A stretch of 31,719 nt of DNA from positions 359,879-391,597 of the forward strand of contig MNCI01028452.1 of the NCBI GenBank assembly GCA_015680685.1. Reading direction: 5' to 3'. This document shows, one piece after another, positions 1 to 15,000 of the stretch (positions are counted from its first letter, which is position 1; each line of letters begins with the position of its first letter). Source of the DNA: Gnetum montanum. Taxonomy: Eukaryota > Streptophyta > Gnetopsida > Gnetales > Gnetaceae. The translations under genes and the position numbers were made by a program. The notes below the pieces were generated by a model. The model made no database searches. It was not told the origin of the DNA and saw only the letters and a list, made by a program, of their open reading frames with translations.

Positions 1-3000
1 TTGTCCAGGATAAAATGGAAAATCTGCTGAGATGTGATCTTCCGCAGGGGAACAGCCTCTACCCACTTCGTAAAATACTCAGTAGCGATAATAATGAAGC
101 TATGACCTGCGGAAGATTTCGGCGTGATCGGGCCTATGATGTCTAGCCCCCATCGTTGAAATGGCCATGTTATCTATGTTGTATGTAATTCTGTGGGTGA
201 CACGTGTATAAGATTTGCGTGACGCTGACACGTGTCACAGGTTTTAACCTTCGTCAGGCAATCTTTTTCCATGCGTGGCCAGTAGTATCCTAAGCGATGG
301 ATTTTTAGGGCCATAGCCCGTGGTGCTACGTGGCCACCGCACAGTCCGTCGTGAACTTCGCCGACTATATGCCGTGCTTGGTTTTTGTCGACGCAAGTCA
401 GCAGCACGCCATCAAAGGAGCATCTACAAAGAGTGCTGTCTCCGATGATGACGTATTGCTTAGCCCGCTTACGGATTGCGTCTTTTTGTGCGCGTGTCAA
501 TGCAGACAGTGGCTCACCCTGTAAAAGGTAAGTTTTAATGTCATCATACCATTCAGGCGTGCTTTCCTCGAGAAGAGAGGAGATTTGCGCCGTCTGAATG
601 ATAGGATCTGTGCAGTCTGTAATCAATGCGGGGTAGGTGTCAAAAAGATGTGTAGGCACGTTCAAAGCCAGTGTTGCCAGTGCGTCGACTAGTGTGTTAT
701 CCGTGCGTGGCATGTGTTGGGCATCGATGGTCGCAAATCGTCTCAAAAGCTCTTTAGCCGTATCGCAGTAGGGCTGCAAATGTACAGCCTTGCAGGCGTA
801 GACTCTAGTGATCTGATTTATGACAAGCATCGAATCGTCCCTAATCGCCAGGTGTTGAGCATCGAGTTCATCGGCAGTTAGTAATCCCCTGAGGAGCCCC
901 TTGTACTTTGCCACATTGTTCGTACAAGGGAAGGTCAAGCGATAAGTGTGTAGACGCACATCCTCAGGCGATAGCGTGATAACAGTGGCAGCACTGCCAC
1001 CTCTAGCGATTGAAGCGCCGTCAAAGTACAACATTGCTTCGGGGCCTGTCGAGACAAGGCTTAAACTATGTACATGTTTGTCAGGGAACTCTGGTTCGAT
1101 ATTTGCTTGATTGTTAATTGGTGAAGTTATTAACTGGTCAGCTATTGCCTGACCTTTCGTAGATGATTGGCCAACGTAGTGCAGATCGAATTCTGCCGTG
1201 ATAGCCTTCCAGCGAGCTATTTTACTACTCTCGTATAAGCTATGCGTAATGGCCCTAAGAATGTTGTTTTTACAGATGACGTTGACCTTGCTACGGAAGA
1301 GATAATGTCTACACTTTTTAAGCGTAAAAACTAAGGCTAGGCAATTACGCTCTACATCTGTGTACCTCGTTTCGTACGCACATAAAGCATGACTCAAGTA
1401 GTAGATGGGCGCTTTCGACCCATCATCCCTCCTCTGGTAAAGTAATGCTGCTAACGCTACGTCCGAAGTCGCGAGGTAAATGTAAAATGGCAAATCCCTT
1501 TGTGGTGGGAAAACCGTCGGTAAATGTTGCAGCTCTTGTTTTAAGCTGTCAAATGCACGCTGGCAGTCGTCGGTCCATTCAAAATTAACCCCCTTTTTTA
1601 GCAAGTGTTGCATAGGGTGTAACTTATCGGTTAATCTCGAGATGAACCGTCGTATGAATTGTAAGCGTCCCTGTAACCCGCGTAATTGCTTGAGGTCTGT
1701 AGGAGGTGTTAACTCGACAATGGCTTTAACCTTATTAGGGTCAACTTGTATGCCGGTTTCTAACACCACAAACCCCAGCATGCGTCCGGTTTTGACTCCG
1801 AATACGTACTTCTTTGGGTTAAGACGGAGCTCGTATTTGGAGCATCTTTTAAGGACTAACTCCAGGTCCTTTGAATGATCCTCAGACTTTAAAGACTTAA
1901 CTGCTATATCATCTACGTAGTCATTCAGTCTTCCTAGGAGATAATCACTAAAGATGTAAGTCATGGCTCGCTGATATGTTGCTCCGGCGTTCTTTAGACC
2001 GAAAGGCATCATAGTGTAACAAAAGGTGCCCCAGGGCGTCATGAATGTCGTGGTCAATTGATGCTATGGATTAATGCGAATCTGGTTATAGCCTGAAAAG
2101 CCATCCATGAAGGACAGCAACGCATGCCCAGCTGTTGTATCGACTAGCTGGTCGATACTCGGTAGCGGGAAGTTATCCTTGATTGTGGCCTTATTCAAAT
2201 CCCGGAAGTCTATGCAGATGCGTATGCTTCCAGTCTTCTTTGGGACGACTACAATGTTAGACACCCAATCCGAGTAACCAACTGCACAGATGAAACCAGC
2301 CTGATACAGTTTAGTGATTTCATCACGCACGGCTAGCGCGATCTCTGGCTTGATTTTGCGTGCCTTTTGTCTAACTGCTTTAATCTGCGGGTCTAAGATG
2401 ATGTTATGCTGGATTAGCCTGGGATCTAATCCAGGCATATCCTCGTATGACCATGCAAAGACAGTAATGTTGTCTTGCAGGACCTGTGTTATGGCATCGT
2501 GCGTTTTCTGGTCTAATAAAGAGCTGACTTTAAGTGTTTTGTCTTGACCCTTATGCGTAACGATAGAAACCTTACTGAGGGGGTCTTCAGTTATGTCTCC
2601 AGCCTCCAGGTCTAGCGTGCGCGTCGACTGTTCTGGCCACTCTGGGGACATCTCCGACGCAGCCATGGTTATGCCTTCTAAAGGGGGGTTGACGTCTACT
2701 AGCGTGGAATCGACTTGCCTAACTACCTTCCCGTATGGGCCTGTCAAAGTTAGAGGCGCTGAAAATATTGCGTCCATTTCCCGTCTGTCCTGCAAAATCA
2801 CAAAGTGCGTAAATGATTAGAAGAAGGGTGACGTGCTGTCGTTGAACGTGGCAAGCTAACTGAATTTTGAATATTGTAAACAAGCTGTAATCAATGCTAC
2901 CCGATTACGAGGCGATAAGATGTGGTAGTTTAACGTCATTTCGGACATTGGTGTGCGCGATATCAGCCGCATTAATATATAGATTTTCGGGTTTCGTTTT

Positions 3001-6000
3001 AGGAAGGTCCTGCTGAAACCGGATATCAAGTCAGTGATCCTCGCGTATAAGTAAGTAGTTTTTTGATGAGGATAGGTTGTTGGCTATTGAGAATTAGAAC
3101 TCGTGACTGTCGCTGAGAGAAGGAAGAGCAGAAAGTTAGAGCGTGTAATCTTGCGAAGATTTGCAAGTGTTAAGCTGTGAAAAATTCTGAAGCCGTCGCA
3201 ATGGCACCGAAGATCAAGAGGAAGAACGCAAAACTGGCCAAAATTGATGAAGTGCAAGAAAATATGAATCTTGTTTCGCAGGTGCTGGTCGATGTTTGTG
3301 ACCCTACGCCTTTGAACCGGTAGGCCATTCTTCATATGCTTATGTTTGTTCTTAATGTCTACTTTTCATGATGTCTTTTGCGTGAATGTGGATGTCAAAA
3401 TTGCGGACCTCGGGTTAGTGCGAGGGTTTAATGGGGTTACGTCTACCGCCGTTGTCAGGGACGAACCTTGCGTTATTACAAGGGTTTGGGCGATTTCAGC
3501 TTGAATAACTAGGTGTAATTTATAAGTGTTCTATATTAGTTGCGTAAATGTAAATGCGGGTGTTGATGTATGTATTGGGTTTTCTGTACAGCGTTGCGCT
3601 AAAGCCCATTCTGGTTGTGTTGGATATTGTTGGGGTTCTGTGTTGTATAAACCCCATCTTCCCCAATGTCCCTCCCCCGCACACGCGGTTGCAAGGGAAG
3701 GCAATATGGTTTCGACAGGGTGCGCTAGAGTTTCTGCAGTTCTTGCTGCACAACTTCAGCATCATCGTGTGGTCTGATTTGTCTGATGACATCACCGGTG
3801 CCTTGTTAGAGCACCTGCTGGCAGGTTCTACGCAAGGGATTCTAGCCTTCTTGACAGACGGGGCCATCGATATGGGCCGCCTCGAGGACCGAGAACTTAA
3901 CGCCCAGGGCTTGCGAAGCTTAAACTGGATCTGGGAAATGGCTCGATTCAGCTGTTATCACGCATATAACATGCTTTTTGTGGCTCGCCATGTCTCGACC
4001 TGTTTCCAGAACCCACAAGGCATGGTGTACTACACAGGCGGGTAAGCGAATTTTATTAACTGCCTATGTTTTTGTTTTGTTTTATGTTTGTTGTCGGTGT
4101 GAAATATAAGAGAAGCCCATGCGCAAAATGTAAAATAAGCCTATGTTGTATGGTACAAGTTCTTTATTCAGGACAACAGGTTAGTTGGAGATGGGGATGT
4201 GTTATCATGGGCCGAAACGATGATAATGGCGTTTACCGCAACTAGCAACGTGCGCGTTGGTGTTATAGAGCAGATTGGCTTTGACATGCGTGAGTACCCC
4301 ACCCGTTACGCTAGGGCTTTTGAGAATTGCCAAAGACTCGGGTGGCTGCACGATGACTGGACCTTAGATCCGCCCCTTACTGTCGAGGATGTGCAGAGGG
4401 AACTCCTGCTATTTCCCTTGCCATTTGGCCCCGGTAAAGCTGTTGTATAGTTGGTTATTGCGTAATGTAATTGTACATTGTGGACATTGCGTAATAGAGC
4501 TTTGGTTAATTTGTGCTTCACGTTGTGCAGTTAGGGAATCTCGGGAGATTACCTTTACGATTTTCGGCCACGAGACGAACACTGTCCTCTTTCGCTACGG
4601 CGACATCAAAGACGCACAGCGCTGGCTCGGCCACTTGGCGGCCCCAGTCGCGGTGACCTCCAAGATCCGAGTAGCAGGGCTAATGCACCTATTTTTGGCT
4701 GCGACTCCTGATGTCCCCGCCAGTGAAATGCTAACCCTGGTCAACTCCTTCAACGAAAAGGCCAAGCGTTTCTGGACGCGCGTACATAACGTGCGCGTAA
4801 GCTTTAACATCGACGCTCAGCTCTTCGCGGACCTCTTTGGCGTCCCCTCAGATGGCCCTCCCGTAAGTGAGAAGGCGAAGTGGAGCGTCGCCTTCCAGAA
4901 TTGGCTGAAGGAGTGGGTAAGGGTCCCGAAGGAGACTAAAGGGTTTCCCTGCGAAAGATTCGAGATGAGCGTTGCCAAGACACTTTATCCCCTTTTCCAG
5001 GCCCGGACCTTCCCCAAAACTCTCTCGCAGGGGAAGTTCTTTTTTGTAGAATAGACCCGTATTATGCGAGAGGTTCTGGAGGAGAGGACCCAGTTCGACT
5101 AGGCAAGCTATTTTGCCAAGGGACTGCGTAATGAGATGATCAAGCTTCGCCAGAAGCTTGAGTCCCGTTTCAACGTGCATTATGCCTTCTTCATAGCTTG
5201 CCTCCGACGGTTTGCTGAGTTTCTAGTCATCCAAAGGAATGGGGTCTGGGTGCAGTAAGACCGAGACCAGTTGTCCAGACCTTGGATTGCCCACATTCTC
5301 AGCACTACCCATGGGCAGGATCAGCAGGAAGGGATTGGGGAGTCACTGTCTATAACGACCAAGGGTTTGGTGGTGCCCCAAGTGCGAGGCCTCGACAGTG
5401 TAGGCGGGATAATGCCTACTTACACTGGCGACGCCTCGCGAGGGAAACGCTTGGCGGAAGAAATTGTAGAACTTGCAGCTCGGCGTAAGAAACTCCGTAT
5501 AGCCGAGGCCCCTGACGGTGATGCAGGCCGAACTGTGGCGGTCAAAGTTTAGCGGAGTAAGCCTCCGCCTGGTAAGCGTGTGGAAATTGTATTACGCAAC
5601 GTTTGTTTAGATGTTTTGTAATGATATACTAAGGTGCTATGACATGACCAGTAGAAATTATGGAAAAACTGACCCCTGAGACGGGGGCAGTAACACTAAG
5701 TCATAGGGAGGGGGCCTCAATTTTGGAAGAAGAGGCCCCAGCTGTTAGCGTGAGCCGCGTACAGGCTCTGGTGTGTGAGGAGGCCCCAGCTACTGGAACC
5801 AGCAACGCACAGACTCAAGTGCGTGAAAGGGAAAGGGCGACTGAAGATGTCGGTGAAGTCGCCACTATCACCGGTAGAGGGAATGGGGTGTTAGCGTGTT
5901 TGCAGGATTTCTATAAATAAATGAGGTTTCTAACTGGATTACGCTACAGGAGAAGAGGAGGTGTCCACGTCTGTCGCTGTGAGCAGGGCGTGGAAAGACT

Positions 6001-9000
6001 TTCCTGACAAATTTGCCTTCATGGAAGGGGTTGTTAGTGACATGATCAAGCGCCTAGAGCATGTCGAACCTGGAGCTTGTACGTTATGGTCATAATAAGT
6101 TTGTGATATCACGTAGTGGTAATATGTCATCAATGCTTGATGGTTGTTTCTGTTAGGAGCTTGCCTCCGATGGGATCCCACGGAGCCCATTGATCTGGAC
6201 ATAGTGGAGCCACCATCCAATGAAGCAGCCGTGCCACGTCACATTTATGAGGAAATGCGTAAATGTGCGTTACGCTCGACACGCTCCTTATGGGAGAGTA
6301 AGGGCGTTAATGAGAATCTATGGAAAAGGCTGCAGAGGTTGGAGCAGAGGGTTGAGTCTCTGACCAAAGAGGTTGGAGACTTAAAATTGTGGTGCGACTT
6401 CCTACAGGTGCGTGCGATGGGGGATGAAGACTGGCGTACTGCTGTTGTCGATTACTCCTGGTATTGGACAGCCATCAAAAACAACGTACAAACCAGTCGG
6501 GCATCAGTAGAGCAGCGGATGCAGATAGAGCTCCTAGCTCAGAAAAGCCAGGATTGGAGGGACTATTGTGCAAGCGTGCAAGAATGGGGGCAGAAGGAGA
6601 AGGACCACAAGCACCCAATCCTTGGAAGCTCTACCGCGATTTTGCCGTCAGGACCCAATCCTTGGAAATATTTCTGGACGTCATTGGAGCTTTCGAAGCC
6701 TTCAAGAAGTTTGAAGAGCAGGTGACTGTAAGTGCGTCCCCGGAAAGGGAGGTGACTCTCCCTGGGGGTCAAGCTACAATCCCTACTTTCTTCCCGGACC
6801 CACCCCGTTGGAGCAGCGTGGAGAAAGGGAAAGTGAAGGCTGGAGCTGCCTTGGGAGAGGATGTATGACCAGATCTAACGGAGGAAGAGATTATGAGGCA
6901 CGTGTGGGCTGGCCTGGACAAGCTTCCCTTTGCTGCGGAAGCAGGGCCGTCACAAGTAGGTTTACGCGCGACTTAGTTTGCGTTTCTAATTACGATGTTA
7001 AGTCTTGTGTAGCTAATGTGCTTACTGTGTTCAGGTACCAGCCGAGGATAGGGAAGACGAAAAAGCTGAGGAGTTAGCAGAGGGAGTGGTGGAAGCAGAA
7101 GAAGAAGCAGAGGAAGAGGCAGCAGAAGAGACAAAAGAACGCAATGATGAAGAGCGTCCTTCCGTGGAGCCGGCGCCGGGACGAGGACCTCACAAAGAGG
7201 ACATTCTTCGTGAAAGAATCATCCCTAGAAATGACGGCCCATTGGAGGAGGATCCATTAGCATTGGATCCGGACTTACGAGATACCGGTGATAGTGGCAG
7301 TAGAGAAAATGTGTAATTATAATTTACGCATAGTTTTATTGATGTTGAGTGCAATATCATGTTACGAATGATTGAAAAGACGTGTTATAAAACCTGGTGG
7401 ATGCGTTAAATGTCAGTTACACATTTTTTATTCTTTTTTGCATTTTTCCTGTAGAGTGTGAGCGTAATTGTTGAAAATTTCACCTAAGTGATAATGATAG
7501 AGCGTAATTTCTAGTTTAAGGCCATTGTGGGCCTGAACTAGTTTAAGGCTGTTGCGGGCCATTGCGTAATACGCGTGAATGATAGTGGTGCACAATTCTG
7601 TGTCACTAGTTTAAGGCCGTTGCGGGCCAGTTGCATAATACGAAAAGCGTAAATGATACTGGTACAGAATTTTGCATAATTGTGCTAAAGTGATCAAGAA
7701 ACGTGAATACCATGCGTATGAAAGAGACAACACTGTGAAGATAAATGGCAAGCGTAAGAACTGCAAACGAAAGTAACGTGAGAATGCATGAAATGAAACT
7801 GCTAAGTAATAACCATGACAACCCGTTAAGAAAAAGGTAATGTACGCAAAGACCATCGTTCAACCATCGATACGCAATTGTCTTTTGATGGCCTTTACGT
7901 TGAGCGTCGCGTAAGGGCGAGGAGACTTATGGTTTGACTCCTCTACGCTGTCATCCAGAAATGGTAGGTTAGCCCAAGCTAGACCGTCGCCATTACTGTC
8001 AGGTTGTTGAGGGGTTTGGAGACGGGTTGGTTCATCAGTCGTTTCTATCTTTGAACCCCATTCTTCTTCGATGTTATTGACGGTCTTGGGGGTGATTTCG
8101 TCACCACGTATCACAACCTTCCCTCCGGCATAGGGTAGGTGTATCTCTTAGTGTATTGGTGACGAAACCGCCCTCAGCTGAGCTAACCATGACCTCTCCA
8201 AGATTAGGTTGAACCCTCGCATCTCCTCAATGACTAAGAAAGTGGCCTTTGTTGGGAATTGATCCCCCGCCACAAACTCGATACGCACCGTCCCCTTAAC
8301 CTGAACCCGTGCCCCGTTGAACGATTTTACGCAGGCCGTCGTCGTGGGCATGATCTGGTCGACCAGACCCAACCTATCCACGATGGAATTGGGAATGACG
8401 TTGGTAGCCGCACCATCGTCTACGTGCACTCTCCGGATCCGGTATTGACTGACCCGGATAGTGCTAAACATAGGTTTAGTGGTTACCTGACCTTTCTCAG
8501 GATCGTCTTTGATAGGCCCATCGTGGAAGGTTAGTGAGGAAGGCGTAGGTTGCTCAGCTTCGGAAGGAAACATGACAGCATGTATCGCTTCCTCTTCCGC
8601 TGGCAGGCTTTCATCCACTGATATGGATGTCAGCATGCAAACCATAGCCTCACAGTGTTCTCAAGATGTCATAAGCAGGTCGTAAAGGCTCAGCGTTATG
8701 TTCTTTTGTTTGAGATCCTGTTTAACTTGCGTGAACGCATCGAGAAGGTCCTTCTCTCGGCTAGGTTGTTTTTTCCCCTTGTCCTCTTCCATTCGGCCCA
8801 AGAGACAGATCTCCTGAGGTGGAACGACGTTAGTCAGAGGGTTGCTCTTTTTCTTGCCAAGAGAAGGCGGTTGCGTTTCTGCACCTTTATCCTGCCCCTG
8901 AGGTATAGGTGAAGGCATAGAAGCCAGGGGCCTAGGCTTAGGGAAGCCGAGCGTAGAATGATCTTTCGTTGCGTTAACTAATGTGTCCTCTCTCTTTTGT

Positions 9001-12000
9001 TTGGGAGGTGAGGGTTGACGCTTTTGGTTGGAGGGCTGCCCCTGCGTGAGAGGAGTAGCCTCTAATTTTGGCACCCTGATAATGAAGGGTGCCTTGGGCA
9101 TGGACGTGGACGAGGCCGCGGCTTGGCTATTGTTGCATGACTGAGAGTGTATCTGAGAAGGTGCCCGTATAATGAAGGGCGGCCTCGAGACGCCACTAAC
9201 TGCCGATGAAATGGTTGGCCCCCTTGGTGAGTTGGTAGGGACACGCAAAACAAAGGGTTGTTTTGATGGTTCCCTCCTCTCACTGTTCGTACTTACCACA
9301 GTGATTGTATAAGGATCGTCGTTTGCGTTCAACGGGTCCTTATACACGTGCAATTTTTGGTTTTCTGGACGCGTCGGGTTGCTACTGTCTAACTTGAGTG
9401 AACCGTCGTCCAGCATACGTTGAATGTCGTCTTTCAACGCCCAACAGTAATCCGTATCGTGACCACACAGCTGGTGGTAGTCACAGAAATGGTCCAGCCT
9501 GAAAGATCGCGGAACTAGTGGTTCATTAGGTAAGGCTAAAGAAGGGTTCTTCAGCAGTTCACAATGACGTATGTGACGCTTCAGAGCCTCCTCGGACACC
9601 TTCTTAGGTTGAATGTTCCCTGCCCTTAACAGTTGTTTCAACAGTTCAAAATGCTTTACAGGTAATGCCGTGTACTTTGAGCGATCCTTACGCTCAAAGT
9701 TTGGCTTAGGCTGAGGGGCCTTTTCAGGGGCAGTCGTGTCCTGGTTGGTGCCGACACCAGTCGTGGTTTCAGGAGGCGCGGTGGGTGCCTTTTTATTCTT
9801 TGTCTTTGTACTCTCAGTCATTGCAGCTACTGTCGTTGTCGTTGCTTTGCCTTTGTCTTTGTTCTTGTTATGCGCGTTCCTGTAGGCGACATACGCCTGG
9901 TCTTTGCTGGCCTCCGCAGCATCTTGGATGCTTCTAACTTGAGCGAAGGCCTGATGTAAAGAATTAGGGGAAAGGTAGTACAGCTTTGACTTAATGAAAT
10001 CATTGACTTCTCCCTTGAACATCGCCAGCATATGTGAGTCCGCGATCGGCTCGCGGATCTCATTCAAGGTAGCATTCCAACGCTATATAAACTTTTGGAC
10101 CGGCTCGAGCGGGTCTTGTTTCACCCCCATGAGCTGATCCAATGTGACTTCCAGTTTCAAATTGTATTTGAAGCGGGTCACAAATTGGGTCAGTAGTTCT
10201 TCCAAGGTTGAGATGGAAGAGCGTGGGAGGGCTCGGTACCAATCTAAAGCTTTCCCTGTTAGCGACATTGCAAAGACTTGGATGATGGTGTGTGGCCACT
10301 TTTGCAACAACAAGGACTCAGACCTAGAGGTGACCAAGTGCGCGTTGGGATCTCCCACCCCATTATACTTGGTGAAATGAGGCAGGGACATCCCCGGAGG
10401 CAACGACAGCATAGGAACCTCTGGACTAATGGGATCATCCTAATAAAAGTCCATGATCTGAACAGTGTCAAAACTAGTGGCTTTGAGGCGTCGAACCTCT
10501 TCGATAAGAGTTTGTATCAGCTGGAAAGCTTGGTCCAGGCCTGTTGACGGAGGTGCCTGTGCAGAAGGCATAGGAGGTTGGACCGGGAGGGCGACGCCAG
10601 GAAATGGAAAGGACGAGCGAGGTGTTCTGGCTGCTGGCGGGGCGGGGATTCCAGTAGGCAGGGGAGCCTGTGAAGACCACCACCCGTTGGTTTGCGCAGA
10701 AGGGTTAGCTGCCGCCTACTGCGCGAGATAAGGATGAGGATACTGCGGTACCCCCTATGGGCCATACGTTGCAGATGCAATGGGGGGTTGCACACCATAC
10801 ACCACAGACTAGGTCTGTTGTGCCACCGGGTTGGCCCACTGACCTGCAGCAGGCTGTTGGGCGTAAGTTTGTGGCTGACCGACTGCGGTAGTTTGTTGAG
10901 TTGGAGGGGGCGAAAGCGACAAGGTCTGCGCTGGGTGCGTTGAGGATATGTTGTGAGGTTGCATCTGATGGATGAAATGGGGCGCAACGGTCGCCGGGGC
11001 CACCACTGGGATGCTAAGTACCTACAGTGACGAAACTGCCCCCGTGTTATTATGCGGTATTTGTGTTTGCAGCTCAGACGGCTGCGCAATGGACTGCGGA
11101 AGGGCAGGGACGTGCATCTGCATCGTCATGGCTGTGTTAAGAGAGGTAGCCTCTCCATTGAAAGGAAACAGGGGATTTACGTATGTATGAGGGCTCAGAG
11201 TATGGAACGAATGTTCCGACTGGGCCGCCAATTCGTCGTCCTCCTCCTCATTCTGGGGTTCAACCATAGCCTATGCAGCCTGACTCCTGGCCATGACCAA
11301 GTGTGTGATAAGTTCATGTTGATGCTCAGTCAAAGGGATGATGTCGTAAGCTGTTGGTTTGAAGTCATGGCCCCCTCGGTGGACCACCTCAAAGTTTCGT
11401 TTCGCTTCGACTTCGGCTCGGCTAAGGGCCAGCTTCGCCTGGATCTTAACGCACATAAAGTTATATTCTTCAGGGGTTATGACCGTGAAGACGGGCTCTT
11501 TTCCCTGAAGCCTCAATGAACGGCGCAATGGCCCCTGAGATCCTATTGCGCCAGGAGCTGGTCTTGTGGCCACAATAGGGTTCACAGATGTGGCACCCAA
11601 GTTGGTAGGGACCATGGAAGTTGTGGTTGTGTACAAGGAATCCATTGATCAATGAAGTTAACGGTAACTGGTAATCGGATCTAAGAGATGGTTGGCAACA
11701 AAAGCACAAATAGGCTTTCTACCCTGCAGGATTTCAAAGAAATCGTCCTTGCGACCGATCTATACCACGTGATTGGCCGTAAACTTCCCTAGAGGTATTA
11801 TGTCTACGGTTTAGGGTATGGATCGCTACCAGGGCTACCCGAAATATTCGGATTGGAGCCTGAAGTCCCTCCTTCTAGCACCAGAAAACTGTAATGACAG
11901 AAAACGTCGGCAGCTGGAAAACACCGAACGAATCCCGTGTACACAGTTTTAACCATGGATCCGCGCGAGGGCTATGCTGGAAAAACGAATCCACGGCACC

Positions 12001-15000
12001 TTGAACGGTCTTGTTGATCAGACAGGGACTTACTAATCAGTAAATCGATGAATATCTCGTGAACACGATCTGATTTAAGGAGTCGCAAAAACGAGGGGAA
12101 AACGATATAGATGAATTGCAACAATGATAACACGAAACACAATAAGAGGAAGCTGACATAAGAGAAGCACGTAGTTTCAAGATCTGCGCTTTGGCTTGAA
12201 AAATGTATATTTTGTATGAGAAATTACACTGGGGAGTCCCTGATTACTGGATGTGAAGCAAGCACAAAACAACAAGAAAACGGTCCAAACAGAAGTCCGA
12301 TCTACCTCGTGGGCTAGAGCCGTGATGTAAGGAAGGCCAAGCTCTGACGTCTACCAATCAACTATTTCCGACCAATAGAGTCTTCCCAGCAGAAAGATTA
12401 CTCTTGTCGTCGGTGCTCAAAGTGAACTGTGCTCTGTTTCTGCCGTAAGGTGATGCTGTCAACAATTGCCAAAGCGCTGCTCTCTTTATCTCTGCTCTAA
12501 AAATGATAAGTGCTCAGGTGCTCAGAAAATGCCTTTGCTTCTTTTATTTGCCAACCCTCGTATCTTTGTCAACTGGGGTATTTATAGGTTGCAATGTCTT
12601 GTGGAAGAGGCGCAACCCTGATGACGCATGTTCCGAATGTTTCGGGTACTGTTGGTCTGACTGTTTTTGTGTAAAACTTCATGATTACGCACAATACGCT
12701 CGTTCGCGTATTGTGTGTGTGAAGAAGAGGTGCACGTCGGGCATGTTTCAACTGTCTTTAGGTTATATTACGCTCATCACGTTGAGTTGCGTGCACGAGC
12801 GTAACATAACGTGGAAACAATAGATTCAGGCTGTTTTACGCTTGCACACGCAGCCACGCGTAATGAAGCGTAAAGGATGTCTAGCTTGGCAACGCAATAC
12901 GCTATGATACACTACGTTGCGTGCTGAGCGTATGATGAGCAATCGCACTTTCTTGGACTTTGCCTTTGGTTGCTTTGGAGCTCATTACGTTGCCGTGCGT
13001 AACAGAGCGTAAACCTGGCCTTGAATAAAAGACTTAGCGAAATACACAAGAAGTTGCATATTACGCTGCTCAAGTTTCTCGCTATGCCGAAGTAACTATC
13101 CTTCTGATGCCGGACTATGTTGAAACAGCATCATGCTAAGCGCCATTCCGCTATGTCGCGTGATATAGCGTAAATAGCCAAAGCATAAAAAGATTAGGAA
13201 TCTGCACAAGAAGTTGTGGACTTGATGCTACGCACCTCTTGGTGTTGTTCTGTCTTACTCTCCCCTCTGGAATTCTGACATGTGCCCCTGCCTAGATTGC
13301 GAATCTTTGCCTGAGGCCGACTCGCAATTTTCACGGTGTTTCAAACATCACGTAGTTCAGCTGTGAGATATGCTACCCAATAGCTGAATGTCTTTTGGGC
13401 TTGGGTGACGACAGGGGCTGGAGGATAGCAACATTGTGGCTAGGCCACAGTACTGCTGGAACTCCAGTAGCAGGCACTGACCACGGAAGCTATTGCCAGG
13501 GCAAAGGGCCGTGGTAGCAATAGCTCCTGAAGGTTAGTAAGATGTCATACGACATCTCTAGAGGATTAGTAAGATACCAAGGGTAGTGGTGTTACACATG
13601 TTCCTGAGGGTGTTTTCTTAGCATCGTTAACTGCATTCAGGAATTGCAACATCCCACCCTGTGTTGGCGATGTGCACGCTCATTTGCTTGATGAGTCATG
13701 ATGCATGCTAAGGATGTGGCGCAAACCTAGTTTATGATCCTGGTAGACCATCTAATGTGCTGGTTTAATGTCCCAGCAGACCGTGGTGTGCTAGTTTAAG
13801 ATCATAGCAGACCGCAGTGCTAGTTTATCATCGTAGCAGATGGTGGATGCGCTAGTTTAAAGTTCTAGTAGACTGTCTATGCTAGTTTATCGTCGTAGCA
13901 AATGATGGATAGGCTAGTTTAAAGTCATAGCGGACCGTCTGTGCTAGTTTAATGTCATAGTAGACATTCTTTGCCAGTTTTATGTCATGGCAGATAGTCT
14001 ATGCCAGTTTATAGTCATAGCAGACTACCTTTGCCACTTTTACATCGTAGCGGATGAGCTTTGCTAGTTTTACATCGTAGTGAACGAGCTGTGCTAGTTT
14101 TACGTTGTAGCGGACAATTGCTTACCTTTTCCAGTTTTACATTGTAGCGGATGTTTGCTTATCTTACTCATGCATCAAATGTAGTATGGCTTGAGGTATG
14201 AATGATTATAGGATTTGCGAACTCGTTGCCATCCATGTCTGCCAACTTGAAGGCCCCATTTCCATAGGCTTTTGTGACCATGAACGGACCTTCCCAGTTT
14301 GCTGAGAATTTATTTATATGCTCACGGACAGCCTTGAGAACGAGGTCCCCATTCTTTACTAACTATTGATGTGGGTTTGCATGATGCTTCTGCTGTTGTT
14401 TGTTCTAATAGTACTCTATAAGATCAAGTGTTTGTGCACGCTCCTCTTCCATAGAGTCAAGGTCGATGATTCTCGACTCATTGTTTTGGGCTTTGCTCAT
14501 GATGTTCAACAGGATCATTCGAAGTGATGGTACCTGCAACTCAAGAGGTAACACCGCTTCAGATCCATAAACAAGACTATAAGGTGTCTTACCTGTCGTA
14601 GTCCTACACTTCGTCCTATAAGCATTTGCTCATGCCATTGCCTCTTATTGTGGTGAAACATTTTCTTGAGCAAGTTGATGATGGACTTGTTCGTAGCTTT
14701 CGTTTGTCCATTTTCCTGTGGGTAGTATGGCGAGGAGAACGATTGCCTGATGTCAAGATTGTTGTAGAAGGTTTTGGTTTCCATACTACTGAATTGTGGC
14801 CCGTTGTCAGTCATAATAGTCATGGGAAGCCCAAACCTTGTCACGATGTTATCCAAGATGAAGTGGCAAACCTGCTGGGATGTAGTCTTCCTAAAGGGAA
14901 TAGCCTCTACCCACTTTGTAAAATACTCGGTGGTGGTGATGATGAAGCTATGGCCTACGAAAGACTTAGGTGTGATATCTCCTATGATATCTAGTCCCCA